A stretch of DNA of 6,893 nt, from contig QIGM01000446.1 of assembly GCA_003230795.1 (NCBI GenBank), forward strand, positions 1 to 6,893, given 5' to 3'. A program made the translations under genes and the position numbers. A model generated the notes under the pieces. The model was given only the letters and a program-made list of their open reading frames with translations. It had not been told where the DNA came from and ran no database searches. Shown here piece after piece: positions 1-6,426 of the stretch; the stretch's first letter is position 1; each line of letters starts with the position of its first letter. This stretch comes from a bacterium. GTDB lineage: Bacteria; Bdellovibrionota_C; UBA2361; SZUA-149.

Positions 1-1563
1 CTCGGCGTTATTGCCTTGATGTTTACTCCTGCAGAGAAGACATCTCTTGCGCGAACATTGGCGACGACCTCAGGAGTTATTACTCTCGTACTGTCCCTGC
101 TGCTACTCAATGGCTTCGACAGCTCTGTCCCGGCGTTTCAGTTTGGAGAGCTTGTGCCATGGCTCCCGGATTTCGGAGTCTCTTACGCCTTGGGGATTGA
201 TGGAATCAGCCTGTGGCTGATTGTGCTCACTACTCTTCTTACCTTACTGGTTTTCATTGCTTCAGGAAGTATCACGAAGAAACTCAGAGCTTATCTGAGC
301 TGTTTGCTGTTCTTAGAGATAGGAATGCTAGGCACCTTTATGTCTCTTGATGCTCTGACGTTTTACGTCTTTTGGGAGCTAATGCTGATACCGATGTATT
401 TTCTCATTGGTGTTTGGGGAGGTAGTCGCCGGGTCTACGCCGCGCTTAAGTTTGTGCTCTACACAGCATTCGGAAGTTTGTTGATGCTTGTTGCCATTGT
501 GTATCTTGCGTTCCAGCACCAATCCCAATTCGGAGAGATGAGCTTCCTACTCGCCGATTGGTGCAACGTATCGTTGACCGTCAAAGAGGAGTTACTGCTC
601 TTTTCCGCATTCGCTCTTGCCTTTGCGATTAAGGTCCCGATTTTCCCATTTCACACTTGGCTACCTGACGCCCACGTTGAGGCTCCTACGGGCGGTTCCG
701 TAATCTTAGCAGGCGTTCTTTTGAAGATGGGCCTATACGGTCTAATTCGATTTGGAATTCCAATCTTTCCCTACGCGACGCAGGTATTCGCTCCAACCTT
801 CGCTGTATTGGGAGTAATTGGTATCGTCTACGGTGCCCTCGTCGCCTGGGTGCAAACCGACATGAAGAAGCTGGTCGCTTATTCATCGGTTTCCCACCTA
901 GGATTTTGCGTTCTGGGATTTGCCTCTCTCAATATTCAAGGGATGCAGGGCTCAATCTTGCAGATGATTAACCACGGTATTTCCACCGCGGCTTTGTTTT
1001 TCCTTGTTGGCGTTGTTTACGACCGTAAACACACTCGTCTGATTAGTGATTACGGTGGGCTTGCGCGAAAAGTGCCAATATTTGCCTGCGTGTTTCTTGT
1101 TTTCACTTTATCTTCAATCGGTCTGCCCCTTACCAACGGATTTGTTGGTGAATTTCTTATTCTTGTCGGTAGCTTTAAGTACAATGTTATCTTAAGCACA
1201 ATTGCGGTTTCAGGAGTTATTCTTGGAGCTATGTATATGCTTTCACTTTATCGGCGACTGATGTTTGGGGACTTTGACGAAGAGAAAAATGGAGACCTGA
1301 CGGATCTGACTATGAGAGAGAAGCTGGTCTTCAGTCCTTTGATCATTCTGGTTTTTCTCATAGGGCTATACCCACAGCCTATCCTAGACGACATAGAGCC
1401 TGCGTCCGAGCGCCTGCTTAGCTCTTTGAAAAATTCTGCACCGCCGACAGCTTCAGTATCAAGCGATTTCCTCAATTTCAATCTGTTCATAGACGGGGTT
1501 ACCTCTTCTAAGAATGTTTCTCAGAAACTAAATTCTGAACAATCAATGCCCGGAGGGGTCTAA
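1..1563 (+). CDS. nuoM: NADH-quinone oxidoreductase subunit M, 5' partial
   Basis: Antiporter-like proton-pumping membrane subunit of respiratory complex I (NDH-1). The frame is open from base 1. The first visible residues (LGVIALMFTPAEK) look like the end of the first membrane helix of NuoM, so the true start lies upstream, probably by 10-20 codons. The TTG at 16 and ATG at 19 are internal. Counting from base 1, the family's key charged residues are present: Glu126 in FWELMLIP (E. coli E144), Lys211 in FAIKVPIFPFHTWLPDAH (K234), Lys242 in LLKMGLYG (K265) and Glu384 in GFVGEF (E407). The 31- and 142-residue spacings of the last three match E. coli. His325 in the INHGIS motif is also kept. The hydrophobic segments fit a 14-helix protein. 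Oddity: after the last helix (GLYPQPILD) there is a polar tail of about 44 residues rich in Ser and Asn. It is followed by nuoN after 6 bases. Identification is firm. Confidence 0.97.
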   Translation, partial: LGVIALMFTPAEKTSLARTLATTSGVITLVLSLLLLNGFDSSVPAFQFGELVPWLPDFGVSYALGIDGISLWLIVLTTLLTLLVFIASGSITKKLRAYLSCLLFLEIGMLGTFMSLDALTFYVFWELMLIPMYFLIGVWGGSRRVYAALKFVLYTAFGSLLMLVAIVYLAFQHQSQFGEMSFLLADWCNVSLTVKEELLLFSAFALAFAIKVPIFPFHTWLPDAHVEAPTGGSVILAGVLLKMGLYGLIRFGIPIFPYATQVFAPTFAVLGVIGIVYGALVAWVQTDMKKLVAYSSVSHLGFCVLGFASLNIQGMQGSILQMINHGISTAALFFLVGVVYDRKHTRLISDYGGLARKVPIFACVFLVFTLSSIGLPLTNGFVGEFLILVGSFKYNVILSTIAVSGVILGAMYMLSLYRRLMFGDFDEEKNGDLTDLTMREKLVFSPLIILVFLIGLYPQPILDDIEPASERLLSSLKNSAPPTASVSSDFLNFNLFIDGVTSSKNVSQKLNSEQSMPGGV

Positions 1564-1569
1564 ATTCCG

Positions 1570-3015
1570 ATGACGCTTCACCCAAACGACATTCTTGCTG
1601 CTCTGCCCGTCGTGGTTCTCAGCATATTTGCGATGACAGTTCTCTTGCTTGACCTTTTTGGTCTTTGCAAGAGTCGTGTGCTCTGGGGCGTATCGGGCTG
1701 TGTCTTCGCCTGGGCCTTTTCCATTGCTCAGTTATACCTATCGGACGAAGCATTCGGTGGCTTGCTCTATCTGGATGGCTTCAGTGCAGTGCTTCACAGC
1801 ATAATTTTGGGCGGAACCGCATTAACACTTCTGCTTAATCACAATATGCTAAAAGCGCAGCGCGCAGAGTCCAGCGCAGATGTTGATTGTTTGATCCTTC
1901 TCGCCGCTGCTGGTGGCTTAGTGATGGTGTCATCTGCTCATCTTATAGTGCTTTTTATGGGTTTTGAGCTGCTGTCTATTTGTGTGTACGCCTTGACGGC
2001 TATTGCAAGGAAGGAACGGGCTTCATCAGAAGGGGCCTTAAAATACTTTCTTCTTGGCGCCTTTAGCTCAGCCTTTCTTCTCTACGGAATGGCCTTGGTA
2101 TACGGCTCCTGTGGTTCCATGCATTTCTCTGAGATTGCGATCAACGCTAGCAGCGACAATGTGATGCTCTTAGTTGGCATCGGCATGCTTATATTTGGAT
2201 TTGGCTTCAAAGTAAGTTTAGTCCCTTTTCATGCTTGGACTCCCGATGTGTATCAAGGAGCGCCAGTTTCCATTAGCGGATTTATGGCTGTGGTCGTTAA
2301 GACAGCAGCTTTCGGAAGCTTTCTAAGGCTGATGTATGTGCCATTTGGTGAGGTGAGCGAAGTCTGGACGGGTCTAATTTGGACTCTCGCAGTAGCAACG
2401 ATGACGATCGGAAATTTGGCTGCGCTCAGACAAACAAGCATAAAACGTATGCTTGCATACTCCAGTGTTGCGCATGCTGGCTACGCTCTTATTGGATTTC
2501 TTTGCTTCGGGCCAGAAGGTGGTGCTGAGGCTACCGTGTTCTATCTCGCGGTATATTCTTTTATGACAATCGCGGCTTTTGGGGTGGTATTGGCAGTTAC
2601 CGCCGATTCGCCTGCGCAGTATTCTGATGACAGCATTGAATCTTTTTCCGGTATTGGATTTAGCCATCCCGTACTCGGTATTGTTATGACTCTCTCGCTC
2701 TTATCGCTTGCCGGAATACCACCTCTCGCGGGATTTGTAGGGAAGCTTTATCTGTTTTCCGCTGCGGTTAATTCAGGGTTTGTTGGTTTAGCAATTATTG
2801 CGGCGTTAAATTCTGTCGTGTCGCTCTACTATTATCTTCGCGTCTTGGTCGTGATGTATTTTTCAGAGGAACGAAGTGTCGATTGGACACCTGTTTCTCT
2901 TCAGTGGGCGCCGAAGACTGCTTTGGGTATTGCCACACTTGGAACGCTTCTATGCGGAGTACTTTCTTTTACTTTCTACCCAGCGGTGGCTCTCGCGATT
3001 CGAAGTTTGGGCTAG
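1570..3015 (+). CDS. nuoN: NADH-quinone oxidoreductase subunit N
   Basis: Third antiporter-like membrane subunit of complex I, which couples quinone reduction to proton translocation. It has 481 residues, the normal family length, and many hydrophobic helices throughout. Conserved charged residues are in place: Glu133 in MGFELLSICVYAL, Lys158 in GALKYFLLGAFSSAFLLYG, Lys214 in FGFKVSLVPFHAWTPDVYQG, Lys244 in VVVKTAAFG and Lys392 in GFVGKLYLF. The last three correspond to E. coli K217, K247 and K395 with a constant offset of 3. The signature LAALRQTSIKRMLAYSSVAHAGY (split here at Thr289/Ser290 only for reading) begins at residue 283. The ATG at 1570 is supported by GGAGGGG at 1552-1558, inside the end of nuoM. 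The start is 6 bases after the nuoM stop, so the two are cotranscribed and probably translationally coupled. nuoN is usually the last nuo gene, and here non-nuo genes follow. Identification is firm. Confidence 0.97.
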   Translation: MTLHPNDILAALPVVVLSIFAMTVLLLDLFGLCKSRVLWGVSGCVFAWAFSIAQLYLSDEAFGGLLYLDGFSAVLHSIILGGTALTLLLNHNMLKAQRAESSADVDCLILLAAAGGLVMVSSAHLIVLFMGFELLSICVYALTAIARKERASSEGALKYFLLGAFSSAFLLYGMALVYGSCGSMHFSEIAINASSDNVMLLVGIGMLIFGFGFKVSLVPFHAWTPDVYQGAPVSISGFMAVVVKTAAFGSFLRLMYVPFGEVSEVWTGLIWTLAVATMTIGNLAALRQTSIKRMLAYSSVAHAGYALIGFLCFGPEGGAEATVFYLAVYSFMTIAAFGVVLAVTADSPAQYSDDSIESFSGIGFSHPVLGIVMTLSLLSLAGIPPLAGFVGKLYLFSAAVNSGFVGLAIIAALNSVVSLYYYLRVLVVMYFSEERSVDWTPVSLQWAPKTALGIATLGTLLCGVLSFTFYPAVALAIRSLG

Positions 3016-3042
3016 TTTCGATGTCACTACTGTTCGGTTAGT

Positions 3043-3918
3043 ATGGAGATGGACTACGAATTTACGCAAGCTGAGGTGCGAGATATTGCTGATGTTTTCG
3101 GTAAGTCTGGCGATTCGAGCGGCAAAGATGTTGCGGATAAACGGGCGGTGTTCTGGCGTACGTCCTTTTCTCCGTTTATCGATTACCCAGCGAGCGAAGC
3201 GCAAGACACTAGTAGCAGTGCTCGAGTGCTTATCGTTTCAGCGTTAGAGGGGATTCGCGGAAGTATTACTAGTCAAATTGCAGTGCAATTGTCTAACACT
3301 GCACTTGAGGAAACCGCGATTGAGGTGTGCGAGAATGCCGCGAGCGGAGAGCATGATCATCCTCTTGCAACTGAGATTGTGAGGCGTTCTCTGAAAAGAG
3401 CTAACGAAGAGGTTTACCGTTACGCTACTAAGATGCAAGCTGGCGGTAAAATCGCGGCGCGCGGATTTCTTGCTGCCTACGATGGGGGTCGCTTAACCGC
3501 CGCATGCGTCGGAGCCTTTGAGAGCTTCCTCCTTCGAGACGGAAAACTTAGTTCATTGTTTGATATTAAGCAGTCTCCAAATGAAAAAGCTGGAGTTCTG
3601 GAGCGTTTTATTGGTGCGAATGATCAACTCTTGGTTGATTTGGCGACTGTTCGAGTGCAGGAGAACGATGTTTTTATTCTTACTAGCTTTGCCCCAGGCG
3701 ATGAGCTGACTGAGGTAGTGAAAGACATACTTAGTCAGAATGCTGAGGAGCTTTCTTCGGTAAGTGAGGCCATTGTGAAGAAGGGCGCTTTTTTGAGCGC
3801 AATACGAGAAGAGAGTGGCAAGTCGAGTGTAGAGAAGAACGCGTTCGTCGCGATTGTGCGTGTTGGAAAACTTGCGATTCCCTTAACGGAAATGCTTGTC
3901 GATGAAGAGGGAGTTTGA
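3043..3918 (+). CDS. PP2C (PPM)-like protein lacking metal-binding residues, probable pseudophosphatase
   Basis: A 291-residue soluble protein with no signal peptide or membrane segment. I read it as a diverged PP2C-fold protein by motif order. RVLIVSALEG (61-70) and the following TSQIAV sit where PP2Cs have VVADGMGG...ASxxAV. IVRRSLKRANEEVYRYA (112-128) matches the al..aN..i helix. RGFLAAY (140-146) replaces GTTLVAA. LTAACVGAFESFLLRDGKL (151-169) replaces xxANVGDSRAYLLRDGxL. VLERFIGAND (185-194) and VQENDVFILTSFAPGDEL (205-222) replace LtraLG and GDxLLLCSDGL. EKNAFVAIVRV (264-274) replaces DNITVVVVxx. At each place the metal-binding acidic residue is gone (DG to AL, GDS to GAF, SDG to TSF, DN to KN), and no N-terminal R..NED motif is seen. 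Catalysis is therefore unlikely; a binding or regulatory role is inference. The start is 27 bases after nuoN with no clear Shine-Dalgarno; a second in-frame ATG at 3049 is possible. The family call rests on visual alignment. Confidence 0.72.
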   Translation: MEMDYEFTQAEVRDIADVFGKSGDSSGKDVADKRAVFWRTSFSPFIDYPASEAQDTSSSARVLIVSALEGIRGSITSQIAVQLSNTALEETAIEVCENAASGEHDHPLATEIVRRSLKRANEEVYRYATKMQAGGKIAARGFLAAYDGGRLTAACVGAFESFLLRDGKLSSLFDIKQSPNEKAGVLERFIGANDQLLVDLATVRVQENDVFILTSFAPGDELTEVVKDILSQNAEELSSVSEAIVKKGAFLSAIREESGKSSVEKNAFVAIVRVGKLAIPLTEMLVDEEGV

Positions 3919-3924
3919 GTCAAA

Positions 3925-4716
3925 ATGTTAGCATTTTGTGTGTTGTCTAGTGGTAGCCGAGCGAATTGTATTTACGTTCAATCAGGTGAAACGAGAGTGT
4001 TGGTTGATTGTGGTTTGAGTGCAAAAAGAGCCGCTTTGCGCTTGGAAAGCATCGGTATTGACGCAGAGGCCATCGATGGGATTATTTTAAGCCATGAACA
4101 TGAGGATCATAGTTCTGGCGTCAGAGTTTTTTCAAAACGTCACGATACCCCAATTTATGTGAATCCAGGCACCCGTGGCTGCTGCAAGCACTTGGCGGAA
4201 GTTCCAGAAGATCGAATTCGCTATTTTGATTCAGGAATTGAGTTTGAAGTTGGCGCACTACAGTTTAGTCCCTTTAGTCTAGTGCATGACGCCTACGACC
4301 CGGTTGGTTTTCGTGTCTCCGCTGGCGGAAAGACGTTAGCAATTGCGACAGACCTAGGGCAGGTAACTAACCTCGTTCGCGAGCGTGTGAGAGATGTGGA
4401 TGCGATAATTCTTGAGGCAAATCATGATCCAGTCTTGCTGCAGGATGCCCCGTACCCCTGGTCTTTAAAACAACGAATCAGTAGCAGGAAAGGGCATCTT
4501 TCGAACGAACTGGCAGCGGAGTTAGTAGAGCAAATCTCACGAACTAACGAAGATCGCCTACAAGTAGCTGTAGCCGCTCACATCAGTGAAAAGAGCAATA
4601 CACCCGAGTTGGCGATTGAAGTATTTAAAAAGGCCTGGTCTCGCGGGGGTAATACCTCCTCGCCGACCTTTATTGCGGCCTGTGCGGAGAAAACCACTCC
4701 ATTTTTTAGCCTGTAG
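3925..4716 (+). CDS. walJ: WalJ/YycJ-type metallo-beta-lactamase-fold hydrolase
   Basis: A 263-residue cytoplasmic metallo-beta-lactamase-fold protein that closely matches the YycJ/WalJ family in length and motifs. It opens with the family's strand and loop MLAFCVLSSGSRANCIYVQ, then LVDCGLSAK (26-34). The metal motif HxHxDH is SHEHEDHSSGV (His57, His59, Asp61, His62). Later ligands and family signatures are VHDAYDPVGF (120-129), ATDLG (Asp143), EANHD (His167), YPWSLKQRISSRKGHLSN (177-194) and AAHISEKSN (His219). All expected metal ligands are present, so it should be active. Relatives act as nucleases or are linked to DNA metabolism and cell-wall control in Firmicutes; the substrate here is unknown. 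The ATG at 3925 has GAGGGAG at 3907-3913, within the end of the preceding gene, and lies 6 bases after that gene's stop. The two are probably cotranscribed. The family is firm; the symbol is by homology only. Confidence 0.92.
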   Translation: MLAFCVLSSGSRANCIYVQSGETRVLVDCGLSAKRAALRLESIGIDAEAIDGIILSHEHEDHSSGVRVFSKRHDTPIYVNPGTRGCCKHLAEVPEDRIRYFDSGIEFEVGALQFSPFSLVHDAYDPVGFRVSAGGKTLAIATDLGQVTNLVRERVRDVDAIILEANHDPVLLQDAPYPWSLKQRISSRKGHLSNELAAELVEQISRTNEDRLQVAVAAHISEKSNTPELAIEVFKKAWSRGGNTSSPTFIAACAEKTTPFFSL

Positions 4717-4793
4717 GCATTTTTATAAGGCTTTACTGAGCGCCCTGGTGTGTCTGTAGCTAATCGAATATGCTCCAGCTTTCGAAGAGTTTA

Positions 4794-4811
4794 AGCCGCG
4801 AACACGTGGCT
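4794..4811 (+). promoter_or_regulatory. Hairpin in the purB leader
   Basis: AGCCGCG-AACA-CGTGGCT forms a 7-base-pair stem (one G-U pair) with a four-base loop, ending 32 bases before the purB ATG. It is not followed by a T-run, so it is not an intrinsic terminator. A role in mRNA stability or purB translation is possible but inferred. The CACGTG in its 3' half is part of this stem. Confidence 0.4.
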
Positions 4812-4826
4812 GATTGTATGCAGAAT

Positions 4827-4840
4827 GGAGGACAGGTCCT
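4827..4840 (+). promoter_or_regulatory. purB ribosome binding site, partly inside an inverted repeat
   Basis: GGAGG at 4827-4831 is a strong Shine-Dalgarno 12 bases before the ATG at 4844. This decides the purB start in favour of 4844 over the in-frame TTG at 4814, which would lie upstream of the site. AGGAC-AG-GTCCT (4829-4840) is a perfect short inverted repeat covering part of the site. If it folds, as AGGA/TCCT with a four-base loop, it would weakly hide the Shine-Dalgarno. Confidence 0.6.
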
Positions 4841-4843
4841 AAG

Positions 4844-6166
4844 ATGATTTCGCGGTATTCTCGAGCTGAAATGGCGGCGATTTGGAGTGAGCAGAACAAG
4901 TTCGCTCTATGGCTGGAAGTTGAGACCTTGGCAATGGAGGCCATGGTTGAGCTAGGTGATGTGCCTGCGAGCGCTCTAGAGAGTGTGCGCAAGAAAGGTG
5001 CTTTTGAAGTCGACCGCATTCTTGAGATCGAGAAGGAGGTAAAGCACGACGTCATCGCGTTTCTTACGAACGTGGCAGAGCATGTAGGTGAGGATGCGCG
5101 CTTTCTTCATCTGGGTATGACTTCCTCGGATTTGCTCGATACCGTTTTTGCGGTGCAACTGACGAGAGCTTCTGATTTGATTATCTCAGGTGTAGAGAAG
5201 CTGATGCTTGCCGTGAAAGAGCAGGCCTACGCCCATAAGCATACGCTTTGTATCGGACGTTCTCACGGCATTCACGCTGAGCCAACTACCTTCGGGCTGA
5301 AAGTTGCTGAATGGTATTCTATGCTGGGCCGCTCTAAAGAGCGTCTTCTTGCCGCGCGAACTGACATTGCTATCGGAGCGATAAGCGGACCGGTTGGCAC
5401 CTATGCGCATCTTAGCCCTCGAGTAGAGGAGCTTGTGTGCGAGAAATTAGGATTGAAACCCGCTGCGGTTTCGACGCAAATTATCTCTAGGGATTCCCAT
5501 GCAGCTCTATTCGCAAGTTTCGCTGGTCTTGCGGCAGTAATTGAAAGAATTGCAGTAGAAGTCCGTCATTTACAAAGAACTGAAGTAAGAGAGGCGGAAG
5601 AATTTTTCTCTAAAGGGCAGAAAGGTTCTAGTGCCATGCCTCATAAGCGTAATCCTATTCTTTCTGAGAACGTCACTGGACTTTCGAGACTGGTCAGAAG
5701 TTACGCCCAAGCGAGCCTAGAGAATGTGCCAACCTGGCACGAGAGAGATATTAGTCATTCAAGCGTGGAACGCGTAGCTGCGCCAGATGCTACCATTGCT
5801 TTGGACTTCATGCTCGCCCGAACCCATTCGATCGTTAGTGGCTTGGTGGTCTATCCAGATAATATGAAGAAAAATTTGGAGCTAACCAAAGGCCTAGTCT
5901 ACTCCGGAACACTGCTCGTGGAGTTAGCGAAGCGAGGTATCAGTCGAGAAAAGGCGTATTCCTTGGTGCAGCGAAATGCACTGGCGACTTGGGACGATCT
6001 AAACAGTGGTGATGGCAATGGCCCGAGTTTCACTGAGCGTGTAAAGGCAGACAAGGAGGTAAATGCTTTGGTGTCTGATTCAGAGCTAGACGAAATTTTG
6101 TCGCTTAATCGGCATGTGAAGGAAGTAGATTTTGTCTTCGAGAGAGTTTTTGGAGAGTCCGCATAA
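4844..6166 (+). CDS. purB: Adenylosuccinate lyase
   Basis: Cytoplasmic fumarase/aspartase-superfamily enzyme that removes fumarate from SAICAR (giving AICAR) and from adenylosuccinate (giving AMP) in purine synthesis. From ATG 4844 it has 440 residues, the usual size for the shorter bacterial PurB. It begins with the typical MISRYSRAEMAAIWSEQNKF. Family landmarks are all present: KHDVIAFL (67-74), HLGMTSSD (89-96), GRSHGIHAEPTTFG (138-151) with the catalytic-base region His141, ISGPVGT (180-186), TQIISRD (211-217), and the mobile signature loop KGSSAMPHKRNP (260-271) containing the catalytic serine, then WHERDISHSSVER (298-310). Nothing essential is missing. Reading from the TTG at 4814 would add ten residues (YAEWRTGPK) with no family counterpart. 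The stop TAA overlaps the purS ATG by one base, so the two are translationally coupled. Identification is firm. Confidence 0.97.
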   Translation: MISRYSRAEMAAIWSEQNKFALWLEVETLAMEAMVELGDVPASALESVRKKGAFEVDRILEIEKEVKHDVIAFLTNVAEHVGEDARFLHLGMTSSDLLDTVFAVQLTRASDLIISGVEKLMLAVKEQAYAHKHTLCIGRSHGIHAEPTTFGLKVAEWYSMLGRSKERLLAARTDIAIGAISGPVGTYAHLSPRVEELVCEKLGLKPAAVSTQIISRDSHAALFASFAGLAAVIERIAVEVRHLQRTEVREAEEFFSKGQKGSSAMPHKRNPILSENVTGLSRLVRSYAQASLENVPTWHERDISHSSVERVAAPDATIALDFMLARTHSIVSGLVVYPDNMKKNLELTKGLVYSGTLLVELAKRGISREKAYSLVQRNALATWDDLNSGDGNGPSFTERVKADKEVNALVSDSELDEILSLNRHVKEVDFVFERVFGESA

Positions 6167-6426
6167 TGATAGCTAAAGTTCTCGTTAGTCTTAAAGATGA
6201 AGTACTTGATCCAGCAGGAAGAGCTCTAACAGAGCGTCTCAATAATATCGGGTTTCCAGAAGTAAAATCCGCGAAGATTGGCAAGTATATCGAGCTCTAC
6301 ATTGAGACAGGCGATCGTGAGAAGGAGAAGGATAGGGTAGAGGATATGTGCTACAAGCTCCTCGCGAACACTATCATTGAGGAGTTTGAGATTATCCACG
6401 AGGGGGAGGAGAAGACGAAGAAATGA
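6166..6426 (+). CDS. purS: Phosphoribosylformylglycinamidine synthase subunit PurS
   Basis: Small bridging subunit of FGAM synthase. In the PurLSQ complex, PurS dimers hold the glutaminase PurQ against PurL and help shield the ammonia route. It has 86 residues, normal for the family (B. subtilis has 84). Family motifs are visible: AKVLVSLKDEVLDPAGRAL (3-21), the GF..V turn, IGKYIELYIE (38-47) and MCYKLLANTIIEEFEI (61-76). The usual Arg before the IGK motif is Lys here. The C-terminus ends in a charged EEKTKK tail. The start overlaps the purB stop by one base (TAATG), with GGAG at 6152-6155, and the end overlaps purQ by four bases (ATGA). This supports tightly coupled synthesis of PurS and PurQ in equal amounts. 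Identification is firm. Confidence 0.95.
   Translation: MIAKVLVSLKDEVLDPAGRALTERLNNIGFPEVKSAKIGKYIELYIETGDREKEKDRVEDMCYKLLANTIIEEFEIIHEGEEKTKK

Larger units (their letters stand above)
4717..4843 (+). other. Intergenic leader upstream of purB
   Basis: This 127-base gap is the only sizeable noncoding stretch in the window and separates the nuo/walJ block from the purine genes. It could hold a promoter for purB, but I see no convincing -35/-10 pair: TTTACT at about 4731 has only a poor -10 match 17 bases on. There is no recognisable purine riboswitch or PurR operator. It does hold one clear hairpin (4794-4811) and a short inverted repeat over the ribosome binding site. A weak GCC/GGC hairpin spanning the walJ stop, followed by ATTTTTAT, might cause some termination but is too short to call. 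Confidence 0.5.

Noticed and set aside
16..21. TTG at 16 or ATG at 19 as the start of nuoM
   Set aside because: The frame is open to base 1, and the upstream codons encode the hydrophobic LGVIA expected in the first NuoM helix, so the gene starts before the window.
3021..3041. Six-codon leader peptide between nuoN and the PP2C-like gene
   Set aside because: ATG...TAG fits by chance in a 27-base gap, and there is no ribosome binding site or codon bias to support it.
2876..3247. A 123-codon + strand reading frame across the nuoN end and the next gene
   Set aside because: It is out of frame with both genes, its sequence is rich in Arg and Trp with no family look, and it has no ribosome binding site.
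4707..4729. Rho-independent terminator after walJ
   Set aside because: GCCT-GT-AGGC allows only a 3-4 base-pair stem before ATTTTTAT, which is too weak to call.
4803..4808. CACGTG palindrome as a protein-binding operator
   Set aside because: Six bases occur easily by chance; the element is better explained as part of the hairpin at 4794-4811, and no second copy was noticed near the other promoter-like regions.
4814..4843. TTG at 4814 as the start of purB
   Set aside because: The extra ten residues do not resemble PurB, and the strong GGAGG lies downstream of this TTG, directly before the ATG at 4844.
4723..5055. A 110-codon minus-strand reading frame over the purB start
   Set aside because: It is antisense to well-conserved purB codons, its translation has low complexity and is Ser/Arg rich, and there is no supporting signal. 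The other minus-strand frames are shadows in the same way.
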